Of a stretch of DNA of 49,339 nucleotides, positions 17,873-25,536 are shown one piece after another. The position numbers and the translations under genes were made by a program. Position 1 is the first letter of the stretch. Every line of letters begins with the position of its first letter. The notes beneath the pieces were generated by a model. It was not told the DNA's origin, did no database searches, and saw only the letters and a list, made by a program, of their open reading frames with translations. Source of the DNA: Ruegeria atlantica (lineage in GTDB: Bacteria; Pseudomonadota; Alphaproteobacteria; Rhodobacterales; Rhodobacteraceae). The stretch covers positions 1-49,339 of the forward strand of contig WQBJ01000027.1 in NCBI GenBank assembly GCA_013032095.1, written 5' to 3'.

Positions 17873-18493
17873 CGGACAGTCCTCAGTTGCGGGCAAACGG
17901 TCAACTGGTAACAATACGTCCCCCAAACAGTCATGCAATTCAAAGCGGTTTCAGGTGTTGGCACCACCCGAAAGGCTCACTTTTGAAACCCTCGTTGCCC
18001 AAAAAGACTTTAGAAGCTGCATTGCATTGCAAATCGGGATGGAAGCAAGAGAGAGCCTCCGCGCCCTGCTCCGGTTTTGCAAACGGGTTTTTGGGCAGGC
18101 TCGCAGGACATGAAATCGCTGACGGCTAAAATTCCGGCCAAAAAAGTTCACTCCCATATTGCAGGAACGTTCAGTTTCAGCATTTGCAGCAGGCACAGAG
18201 TTCCATTTTGGAATCGCAAAGCAACCGCAGGAAGACAAGTACATCCGATATCGAGAGTAAATATAATCTCCGGAGCGACATTGAAACAAAGAGGCGTTAT
18301 GTTAATACGTTGGCACCGCCACTCTCGGAATAGAATTCAATCAACACGTCGTGAAACTCCAAGTCGTTGCCTTGAATGCCTCCGCTATGCTTGGCATAGA
18401 AGTCATGGATAAGTTGGCCCTGGAAAAGATAGCTGTGGTCCGAGCTGAGTTTGAGCAACCAGGCGGCAATTTTTACGGTGGGAGCAAACACAA
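17873..18493. other. Intergenic stretch between phage-like block and two-component system
   Basis: About 620 bases that must hold divergent promoters for the minus-strand block and for the response regulator gene. A minus-strand frame at 18297-18491 (64 codons from TTG) reads like protein (WLLKLSSDHSYLFQGQLIHD) but has no ribosome site and no known relative, so I do not call it. GGGAG at about 18480 serves the TTG start of the regulator. Confidence 0.35.
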
Positions 18494-19246
18494 TTGACCG
18501 GCGTGGATTGGAATACCGTAGACGGGTTGGCTAGCAAAAAAAAACGCGTTCTGATTGTCGACGACGAACAACAGATACGAACATTGTTGGGCGCGTTTTT
18601 TGAAAAAAATGGCTACAATGTTGCGCTGGCTTCCTGTGGCGATGAAGCGCGGCATCTTACGACAGTGTATAAAATTGATCTGGCTGTACTTGATGTCGTC
18701 ATGCCGGGGGAAGACGGTTTGAGTTTGTGTCATTACTTTCGAGACATCCTCGATCTCCCGGTGATAATGTTGACCGCATGCAGTGAGGAAGTTGATCGCA
18801 TTGCAGGGTTTGACAAGGGCGCTGACGACTATGTCACAAAACCATTTAGCCCCAGGGAACTCCTCGCACGGGCGCAGGCGGTGTTGCGTCGCGCAAGCCC
18901 GCGCCTAATTCAGGGCGCGCGAAGCAAGGTTCACTATCAATTTGGATGTTGGACGCTCAAAACAGATGAACGGATCCTGTTGGATGAAGATGGGGTCGTG
19001 ATGCCTCTTTCAACCGGCGAGTACCGATTGTTGTGCACATTGGTCATGCGCCCTCACGTGGTCCTGACACGGGAACAACTTCTTGAATTGTCGCGAGGAC
19101 GCGCAGCAGATGGTTTCAACCGCTCAATCGACAACATGATCGGACGAATTCGCCGGAAGATTGAGGCCGACCCCAAAAATCCGGAATTCATCAAAACAAT
19201 ATGGGGTGGCGGTTATATGTTTTCCGCGGATATTGTGACGTTTTGA
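18494..19246 (+). CDS. OmpR/PhoB-type response regulator
   Basis: 250 residues from a TTG start with GGGAG about ten bases upstream. The receiver domain (about residues 18-133) has the acidic pair Asp23/Asp24 in LIVDDE, the phosphoacceptor Asp67 in LAVLDVVMPG, Thr94 in IMLTA, and Lys116 in DYVTKPFSP. The C-terminal winged-helix DNA-binding domain (about residues 147-245) shows LSTGEYRLLCTLVMRP, LTREQLLELSRGR, and RSIDNMIGRIRRKIE ending in IKTIWGGGYMF. Phosphorylation by the partner kinase should switch its DNA binding. Its stop overlaps the start of the kinase gene, so the two are co-translated. The target genes are not evident from the sequence. Confidence 0.95.
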   Translation: MTGVDWNTVDGLASKKKRVLIVDDEQQIRTLLGAFFEKNGYNVALASCGDEARHLTTVYKIDLAVLDVVMPGEDGLSLCHYFRDILDLPVIMLTACSEEVDRIAGFDKGADDYVTKPFSPRELLARAQAVLRRASPRLIQGARSKVHYQFGCWTLKTDERILLDEDGVVMPLSTGEYRLLCTLVMRPHVVLTREQLLELSRGRAADGFNRSIDNMIGRIRRKIEADPKNPEFIKTIWGGGYMFSADIVTF

Positions 19247-20628
19247 AGAAACCGCACCTGAATCTCCTGAGTGTCCGACTTGTCTTGATAGTCGTTTTCT
19301 CGCTCTGTTTATCACAGGTGATTAGCATTTTTGTAAAATCCTATTTCACACGGATGGAATTTGAGCGCATTATGCTGGCAGAAGCCGTCGATCAATATGC
19401 GCTTCAGATCCGCGCGCTCAGCAAGCAGACCAATGCATCGCTACCGATAGTGACCTCTCGACCCCTAACAGGGCCCGACAGAATTTGGCGAAGCAATAGC
19501 CCGGTTGTTCCCGACAATCAGTCTCAACAAGATGTAGAAGCCGAGGTTCTGTCCGCTCTATTGGAGTATGGAATCGTGCCGAACACAATAATGGCCAACT
19601 TTATTGACTCCTCTCATCTTACTGGGCTGATTGACCCCACCTCAGGAACGTCCCCTCAGGTCCCTCCGCCCATGGAAGCCAACATATCAGGACGTTTTGA
19701 AGGGCTAGATGGCTGGATAAACGCACAATTGCGGTCTGGGCCACCTCCCCATCCTGTTTCAATCAGGGATATTTTTCTAAGTATCGTGATCGTGTTGAGC
19801 ATTAGCGTATTCGGGATTCTTGTTATCATGAAGGAAGTTAGAGAAGCTCTATTTTCGCTGCGCACCGCAGCGGGGCTTATCGGTTCAAGTAACCCGCCTT
19901 CCCCCCTGTCTCTCAGCGGCCCGCGGGAGTTTCATTCCCTAATTTCGGATTTAAACAGAACTGAACGTCGTGTGAACGAGCTTATCACAGAAAAGGATGT
20001 CATGCTGGGCGCCTTGGGGCACGATCTCAGGACACCGCTGACGTCTCTTCGCCTGCGCCTGGAAGAGATGGAGCCGATCGAAGACCGCAATAAAGCGATC
20101 GAAACTGTTGATACGTTATCTGCACTGCTGGAGGACATTTTGGAGCTAGCCCGGTCGGGACAAAAATCCAACTCTGGCCGCCTATATGATATTGGCACGA
20201 TTATTGAAGATGTAGTCTCAGACGCTCAGGAGAGAGGCGAGTCTGTCACGATTGAAAATCGTCAGCGTATCGTAGCCCGATGCAATCCGGATTCGATACG
20301 GCGCATGCTTCAAAATCTCATCGACAACGCCACCAGATATGCAGGGTCGGCACATGTTGTTATATCGAGAAAATCGAATGCCATACAAATAGAAGTATAC
20401 GATGAGGGGCCTGGCTTGCCAAAAGAAGCTCTCAGCGAGATTTCCCAACCCTTTCAAAGCTACGAGGTTTCAACTGCTTCGCCTAAAAGGGGAAGCGGTC
20501 TTGGCCTGACACTTGTTAAAGCAATTGCTCGCGCACATGACGGAGACATCAAAATCCGCAACCGTTCGCCAAGAGGGTTATCCGTCGTTGTCACCATTCC
20601 GACGGCTCCAACCACAATTCAAAACTGA
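19243..20628 (+). CDS. EnvZ-like sensor histidine kinase
   Basis: The start is taken as the TTG at 19243, which overlaps the regulator's TGA (TTGA); an ATG at 19201 would lie 45 bases inside the regulator gene. The 461-residue protein has two membrane helices (VRLVLIVVFSLCLSQVISIF near the start; DIFLSIVIVLSISVFGILVI after a periplasmic loop of about 145 residues), then a HAMP-like linker. The H-box is LGALGHDLRTPLTSLRLRLE with His260 as the phosphorylated residue. The ATP-binding domain has NLIDNATRYA, YDEGPGLP, and GSGLGLTLVKAIARAH. It should sense a periplasmic or membrane signal and phosphorylate the adjacent regulator. The periplasmic domain is not of a type I recognise. Confidence 0.95.
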   Translation: MKKPHLNLLSVRLVLIVVFSLCLSQVISIFVKSYFTRMEFERIMLAEAVDQYALQIRALSKQTNASLPIVTSRPLTGPDRIWRSNSPVVPDNQSQQDVEAEVLSALLEYGIVPNTIMANFIDSSHLTGLIDPTSGTSPQVPPPMEANISGRFEGLDGWINAQLRSGPPPHPVSIRDIFLSIVIVLSISVFGILVIMKEVREALFSLRTAAGLIGSSNPPSPLSLSGPREFHSLISDLNRTERRVNELITEKDVMLGALGHDLRTPLTSLRLRLEEMEPIEDRNKAIETVDTLSALLEDILELARSGQKSNSGRLYDIGTIIEDVVSDAQERGESVTIENRQRIVARCNPDSIRRMLQNLIDNATRYAGSAHVVISRKSNAIQIEVYDEGPGLPKEALSEISQPFQSYEVSTASPKRGSGLGLTLVKAIARAHDGDIKIRNRSPRGLSVVVTIPTAPTTIQN

Positions 20629-21204
20629 GCTTTATTCAAGGCACGTCATCAGTTGTGCGATCATTCCATAAATTCTGTAAATGGTTGAGCCTATGCTGGC
20701 GACGTTAACAGCCCATAGAACAGTTTTGTGCGCGCTATAAACACCGGCAACAATGCATTTGATTTCCGGGTGGCTTCCGGTCTCAATCCCCAGTTTTCTC
20801 TATGTCGGCACGACGCGCAAATGCGCAGACCGCAAGGCACCTCCGATTTTTAGCCGACATTAGTGCACTTGGATGCCCCGCGGTCCAGAACACCGCAAAC
20901 CCTTCAGGATAACTTCCACGACATGAATATTTTCGCTTGAATTGATCAGCAATTGCTGAATGACTGGCGCACGCAATAGTTTGATCTATTGATGTGCTTA
21001 TCTGATCTGCCCCCTGCTAAACTCGACCTTAGGCGAGGAATACACAAAGCAACCAACGGCGAGGGCTGGAGAACACTCCAGAGGGCAACATTTCCCAAAT
21101 ATGCAGCAATTGATTTCAAAGCTTTCCCAAAGGGTTTCCATACTGCCTTCAAGTTGAAATTGTTTTTTTGGCGAAAAGTCTTTGGCGAGAGGGGGGGATG
21201 TACC
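20629..21204. other. Gene-poor stretch after the two-component system
   Basis: On the minus strand a frame ending at 20632 reads IKCIVAGVYSAHKTVLWAVN followed by VASIGSTIYRIYGMIAQLMT and CLE. It looks like the end of a real protein but runs back only about 55 codons to a stop and has no start codon, so it is probably a gene remnant. The rest contains an open plus-strand frame from 20989 that precedes, and is in frame with, the small gene starting at 21205; its amino acid content (basic, Phe-rich) does not look coding. No terminator with a T-run is seen after 20628. Confidence 0.35.
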
Positions 21205-21540
21205 ATGCTTCCGACGGGAATCTTCACGAACAAAGGACTGATTACCATAGTTGAAACCAGAAATGAGCTCGACGAAATCAGCAATTACTGGACACGGGAA
21301 GGATACAGGCTGTATTTTTTTTCGTGCAGGCAAACTACACTACTGCACCATATGAATAACCTGATCTCCAAGGGTTTTTCATTCAAGCAAGCACGCCGCG
21401 AGGTGTTTGGTTTTTGGGTGGAACCTTGGTTTAAAGTGTTCCTTTGGACGGCCATTTGGGTGGGTATGTCGTCTGTGTTGGCGGGTTTGTTTTACCAGAT
21501 TTCAGAGAGTGACTTTCTGTTTGACATTTGGAAGCGCTAG
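21205..21540 (+). CDS. Hypothetical protein with one C-terminal TM helix
   Basis: The frame is open from 20989, but the ATG at 21205, which follows GAGAGGGGGGG, is the more likely start and gives 111 residues. The N-terminal part is a small soluble alpha/beta-like module (GIFTNKGLITIVETRNELDE); one membrane helix follows (FKVFLWTAIWVGMSSVLAGL) with a short periplasmic tail. No family is recognised. It lies 384 bases upstream of the second AraC gene on the same strand. Confidence 0.5.
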   Translation: MLPTGIFTNKGLITIVETRNELDEISNYWTREGYRLYFFSCRQTTLLHHMNNLISKGFSFKQARREVFGFWVEPWFKVFLWTAIWVGMSSVLAGLFYQISESDFLFDIWKR

Positions 21541-21924
21541 GTCGCAGCGACCAGGAAGACCCCACCTGTCGCCAAACGCAACCAAAGTTAGTAACCGCGT
21601 CTGTGCAGTCTTGTCGAAAATGCTTAAACACACTCAAGAATTCATACCCTTTCGCCATTTGCAGCGAACCCCCCGCAGAAGATTTTCTGTCGGGAATTAC
21701 TTGCCACCCATAAACCTGCATCCGAAACCTCTGTTTGCCGACGTGACCTATACCGCCCGCAACACAGATGAAATTGTAAGAAATTTCATCGAACCACTCA
21801 CGCATATTGCCCCGGTAAAGCTATTAACCGATGCTCCAACCATAAAACTTTGCAGATGCGGGCAACCCTACCCATCAAATATCAACGCGCATGTATCTAC
21901 GATATGAAGGCTCCGTAATCAGTT
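21541..21924. other. Gene-free stretch upstream of AraC copy 2
   Basis: About 380 bases expected to hold the promoter and any operator of the AraC gene. Frames here overlap out of phase with the gene at 21205 and have no ribosome site. I see no clear inverted repeat or promoter match. Confidence 0.3.
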
Positions 21925-22977
21925 ATGCAAAATCGTTCGATTATCTCACGTAGCTTTGATACAAATCAGCTCCCTCCCAGAGAGCAGTTTTCACCATGGA
22001 AAAACGTTGAGGCCAAGTCGGCAGCAATTCAGATTGAGCGCCTCGAGCCCAATGATGCTCACTTCAATTGCAAAGGCAAAATAATCGAGATCGGAAAAAT
22101 CGCAATTGACTGGCATGAATTTCTGACGCCGTTTCGAGTAAAGGCGACTGAAAAGCTGTTAAAGCAAGCAAATCTGAATGTCGTTCAACTCGTCTATCAG
22201 GTTTCCGGTCGGAATGTTTCTGCCAACTTTGGATCAGAAGCACCGCTTATGAACGATCATGAAATTCGAGCCATAGACTTGCAGCAAGCGTTTTCGATGG
22301 AATACGATTACAATGTGGGGTACTCCGTATTTCTGAACAGATCTCGTCTTATGAATGAGTTGCAGTACAGGCCCAACCTGCATGGGGTTTTTCTAGAAAG
22401 TAACGCACTTGTAAAAGTTCTCAAGCAGATGATCCCGATAGTTTTTCGCGAAGTGCAGCATGCCAGCGCTAAAGAGGCGGAAATTTTAGCGGAAAATCTC
22501 AACCGACTCGTGGTTGACGTCATCCGATTTCAGAATATCAATGATTTAAACAGCGCTGCAGTCGGATTCCGGTCCAAGTTGGCAGCCGTTTGCCAACATA
22601 TCGAACATAATTACAAAGATCAGGATTTAACCCCGAACCGCATTGCTCTTGAGTTAGGGTTGTCAAAGTCAACCCTCTATAGAGTAGTAGAAAACTACGG
22701 TTCTCCCCAGAGATTGATACAGGAAGTCCGCCTCAAAAAAGCGGCTGAAATTCTTCGGTCTGGTCAACCGGAGAACATCGAAAAGCTTGCCTTTGACATC
22801 GGCTTTTCAGGGCGTCAGGTTTTTGCCCGCGCTTTTCGCCGGGAGTTTGGGGTGTCCCCCAGCGAGTATCGCAACATGTCACATATTTCAGAACAAACGC
22901 CGGCTGTCAGTGACGATACCTGTGTTGCTTGCTGGTCTGCCTACATGGCGTCTGTAGCAGCTGTTGGCAGATATTGA
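21925..22977 (+). CDS. AraC-family transcriptional regulator (copy 2)
   Basis: 350 residues from an ATG. It is a clear paralogue of the regulator at 11993-13042: both begin MQN, share FLTPFRVKATEK versus ILSPFRVNVSEK in the N-terminal domain and HGVFLES versus HGMFLER in the middle, and have almost the same DNA-binding end (NYKDQDLTPNRIALELGLSK; VFARAFRREFGVSP). Two helix-turn-helix units occupy roughly the last 110 residues. It is a cytoplasmic DNA-binding protein responding to an unknown signal. Downstream on the same strand lie the MarR-exporter-biosynthesis operon and then the small unknown protein whose paralogue follows AraC copy 1. That operon or the small gene is the likely target. 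Confidence 0.9.
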   Translation: MQNRSIISRSFDTNQLPPREQFSPWKNVEAKSAAIQIERLEPNDAHFNCKGKIIEIGKIAIDWHEFLTPFRVKATEKLLKQANLNVVQLVYQVSGRNVSANFGSEAPLMNDHEIRAIDLQQAFSMEYDYNVGYSVFLNRSRLMNELQYRPNLHGVFLESNALVKVLKQMIPIVFREVQHASAKEAEILAENLNRLVVDVIRFQNINDLNSAAVGFRSKLAAVCQHIEHNYKDQDLTPNRIALELGLSKSTLYRVVENYGSPQRLIQEVRLKKAAEILRSGQPENIEKLAFDIGFSGRQVFARAFRREFGVSPSEYRNMSHISEQTPAVSDDTCVACWSAYMASVAAVGRY

Positions 22978-23655
22978 CCACGTTCCAGACATGAACCCAC
23001 CTGCTGAGCGAAAGTTGACCTCCTTCCCCCACGGAGGCGCCAAGAATGTTGTCAGACAAAATACTGTCCACACAAGGATTGGAAAGCGTCTGAACGCAAG
23101 CTGTAATATTCCGTTTTTTAAGGATACGTGCGGCTGTCTGGCAATGTTGGAAACGCCTCGTCACTGCATTGGTCTGCCGCGCCCATCGCCCAAGGGTACG
23201 AACGGTTCTTCACGGATGAGTTCGCCCCGCAGGTTCCTGTCGAACAGTTCAACGAGAGCCGTCCTTGATGGCGTTTCTGGGATCAATGTCATGCCAACGA
23301 ATACCAGTCCTGCTTCCTGCCCGGTCATTCCAGGATCGCCCGGCTGGTAAGTTCCATGTTGCAACCACTGACACAGCGCAGGTTCTCCGTAGATACACAA
23401 TTTCGGCACCCGCTTTTATCAAGGCGGCACGCTGCAATTCGAAAAATTGGCGTCCACCCAACTTCGGCACCGATGCGTGGCCGTACCTATGTCAGCCCCC
23501 CATAAGATGTCATTCTGCTCCAATCGGAACCGCCCTTGAAGCAGCGCCCGGTCAACATTTCAGAAAACCGAACTCCGGAATTGCACAAAACCTATGGCTG
23601 TGATTTTAATTGCTAAAATGCAAGTATATTGCAAGCGATTCGAGGGATAATGCAA
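22978..23655. other. Gene-poor stretch between AraC copy 2 and the MarR operon
   Basis: About 680 bases. Minus-strand frames around 23161-23470 read partly like protein (QRAALIKAGAEIVYLRR; TALVELFDRNLRGELIREEP) but switch frame and lack starts, so a broken gene is likely; I cannot name it. The right end holds the promoter region of the MarR operon, with the candidate operator at 23610-23623. Confidence 0.35.
23610..23623. promoter_or_regulatory. Candidate MarR-type operator
   Basis: TTGCTAAAATGCAA is an inverted repeat (TTGC, six bases, GCAA), the size and spacing typical of MarR binding sites. It lies just upstream of a TATATT that could be a -10 element (23625-23630) and about 35 bases before the MarR start. 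Autoregulation of the MarR operon from this site is inferred. Confidence 0.3.
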
Positions 23656-24177
23656 ATGACACGTAACAACCCAAAGCCTGGTTCCGACTCGGGGATTTTG
23701 AACCTGGAGACCTGGATGCCATACCGGATGTTCCGGATTGGCAGCGCCGTCGGGGATTTAATGGCGGACTATTACGGGCCAGAATTTGGGTTGAAACGTA
23801 CCGAATGGAGAACTCTTGCCGTTGTCGCAAACTACCCGAACTCCTCGGTAAAAGACATCTGTGAGATTGGTGACATGGACCAGTTCACTGTCAGTCGGGC
23901 GATCACGCAGATCGTGTCTCTGGGCTATGCCGCAAGGAAAAAGAGCGTGTCTGATGGTCGCCAAGCTTCTTTGATCTTATTGCCACTCGGTCAGGTTGTA
24001 GTTGAGAAGGTGTCAGCGCTTGCCACTGAAATCGAGAGGGACCTGGCGGCGAACTTGACCCCCTCTGAACGCCGAGATTTGGAGGGGATCATGCAAAAGG
24101 TTGAAGACGCCACAGCTATCCTGCGCGCGCGTGGTGCGCGCTCCTTCTACAACCTTGAACCCGAAACAAAAGCATGA
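23656..24177 (+). CDS. MarR-family transcriptional regulator
   Basis: I choose the ATG at 23656, nine bases after GAGGG; ATGs at 23629 and 23650 are less well placed. The 173-residue protein has the MarR winged-helix layout: dimerisation helix (MPYRMFRIGSAVGDLMADYY), recognition region DICEIGDMDQFTVSRAITQI, wing with KKSVSDGRQASLILLPLG, and the C-terminal dimerisation helices. MarR proteins are usually repressors released by small phenolic or metabolite ligands. The stop overlaps the exporter's start (ATGA), so it heads the four-gene operon and probably responds to the compound that operon makes or exports. The C-terminal tail is slightly longer than usual. Confidence 0.9.
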   Translation: MTRNNPKPGSDSGILNLETWMPYRMFRIGSAVGDLMADYYGPEFGLKRTEWRTLAVVANYPNSSVKDICEIGDMDQFTVSRAITQIVSLGYAARKKSVSDGRQASLILLPLGQVVVEKVSALATEIERDLAANLTPSERRDLEGIMQKVEDATAILRARGARSFYNLEPETKA

Positions 24178-25178
24178 AAACGAGCCGTTTTGCCACGCCG
24201 GCCTGTTTTATGTCGGCTGCGCTGCTCTGGGGGCTCAGCGCAATCATATCCAAAGATCAAGCATTGGCCGGAAGCCCCGAACTTTCTGTTGGTATCCGCA
24301 TGACCATAGTCTCCATAGTCATGTTCATCTTTTGTCGTCTAAAGGGTATTGGTCTCTTTCCCCCCAGACGCGTCATACCCACGATAGTCCTGCAAGGGTC
24401 GCTCTTCTTTTCGTTGGGTTTTATCTTCTTCTACTACTCAACGCTCTATATTCCGAGTGGCGTGAGCGCGATACTCCTGTCAATTTCAGCGGTCGTAGCG
24501 GCGGTCGCAAGCGCCGCTTTCTTTTCACAACCTCTCTCACGACAAAAAACTGTTGGGGTGCTTTTGGGCATCGCTGGCCTCGCCATCCTTTTCAAACCAC
24601 AGGTGTCTGTCGCAATGAATGAACAACTCAACGGCACAGGCCTGTTGCTGGGATGTGCGGCGGCCTGCGCCACAGGCTTGGGGACCGTCTTTGGTGGGAA
24701 AAACCAGTCGCTGGGAACGCCTGTGCCTTTGTGCATGGCATGGGGAGCAGCGATTGGCGCTTCGATGTCCTTTTTGATCGCATTTGTGCACCGGGACGAG
24801 ATTTCAATCATCTTGTCCGTCAAGTATTTCCTGGGCCTCGGTTACTTGTCTTTGCTCGGGTCCTGCCTGGCGTTTTTTCTGTATTTCAAACTGGTGGAAA
24901 GAATTGGCGCGGGGGCGGCAGCAAGCATATTGGCAACAGTGCCCCTTATTGCAGTCGCCGTATCCGTCATCTTCGAAAACCTGCCATTGAATCAGCACCT
25001 TTTCCTGGGCGGCGCAGTGATCCTCGTCGGAAACTTGCTTGTCCTGGTCGAGGGATTGCCATTCGCGGTCAGAGGAGGCGCGCAGGGACCGGCGCCCTCC
25101 AGGAACACGGATCCTTCCTTCAAAAAAGGCAGTTCATTTCAACAACGGAGCAAATATGAACACCGTTTCGAGCGTTAG
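24174..25178 (+). CDS. EamA (DMT) family transporter
   Basis: 334 residues, start overlapping the MarR stop. The drug/metabolite transporter superfamily has ten membrane helices in two five-helix repeats and usually exports amino acids or other small molecules. Ten hydrophobic segments can be followed, opening with FMSAALLWGLSAIISKDQAL and ending with LGGAVILVGNLLVLVEGLPF. The repeat hallmarks are STLYIPSGVSAILLSISAVV in the first half and LVERIGAGAAASILATVPLI in the second. An unusual hydrophilic tail of about 40 residues follows the last helix; its coding end overlaps the cupin gene by 23 bases and it may simply be read-through sequence of a shorter ancestor. It likely exports the product of the downstream enzymes. 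Confidence 0.9.
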   Translation: MKTSRFATPACFMSAALLWGLSAIISKDQALAGSPELSVGIRMTIVSIVMFIFCRLKGIGLFPPRRVIPTIVLQGSLFFSLGFIFFYYSTLYIPSGVSAILLSISAVVAAVASAAFFSQPLSRQKTVGVLLGIAGLAILFKPQVSVAMNEQLNGTGLLLGCAAACATGLGTVFGGKNQSLGTPVPLCMAWGAAIGASMSFLIAFVHRDEISIILSVKYFLGLGYLSLLGSCLAFFLYFKLVERIGAGAAASILATVPLIAVAVSVIFENLPLNQHLFLGGAVILVGNLLVLVEGLPFAVRGGAQGPAPSRNTDPSFKKGSSFQQRSKYEHRFER

Positions 25179-25536
25179 AGATTTACCACGGATGGAAAAC
25201 GTTTCCGGGCATCACAATCCGGCCCCCTTCATACTCACCAGTGATATGTTTGGCGGGTTGCCGATTTCGATGGCAGGCGCTGAGATTACGGAACTCGTGG
25301 GAAAGCCCGTCGCGGATCTGCATACCCATGAAATGCCCGAAATCTACATCCTCGTATCCCCTAACCCGGGCGGGGCAGTGATTGATATAGAACTGGCCGA
25401 CGAAACCCTGACGGTCTGCTCCCCCTCAGCGGTGTATGTGCCAGCAAACACCCAGCACCGGTTTGTCACCAAGGTTGCGGAAACAGGAAGCTTTTGCTTC
25501 GGAATATTCCTTCCCGAAGGTGGAGAACACCGATGA
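25156..25536 (+). CDS. Single-domain cupin protein
   Basis: 126 residues; ATG at 25156 with CGGAGCAAAT before it, starting inside the exporter gene. The cupin motif 1 is HTHEMPEIYILVSPNPGG (His, His, Glu as metal ligands) and motif 2 is around YVPANTQHRFVT (His ligand). Small cupins of this type act as isomerases, epimerases, decarboxylases or dioxygenases, or bind a sugar or keto acid. It has no signal peptide. Its TGA overlaps the start of the aminotransferase-methyltransferase gene (ATGA), so it must act in the same pathway. Confidence 0.85.
   Translation: MNTVSSVRDLPRMENVSGHHNPAPFILTSDMFGGLPISMAGAEITELVGKPVADLHTHEMPEIYILVSPNPGGAVIDIELADETLTVCSPSAVYVPANTQHRFVTKVAETGSFCFGIFLPEGGEHR

Noticed and set aside
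18297..18491. 64-codon minus-strand frame upstream of the response regulator
   Set aside because: Reads somewhat like protein but starts at TTG with no ribosome site and overlaps the regulator's leader; evidence too thin to call a gene.
20632..20800. Protein-like minus-strand tail (VAGVYSAHKTVLWAVN and onward)
   Set aside because: Only about 55 codons with no start codon; could be a gene remnant but cannot be assigned.
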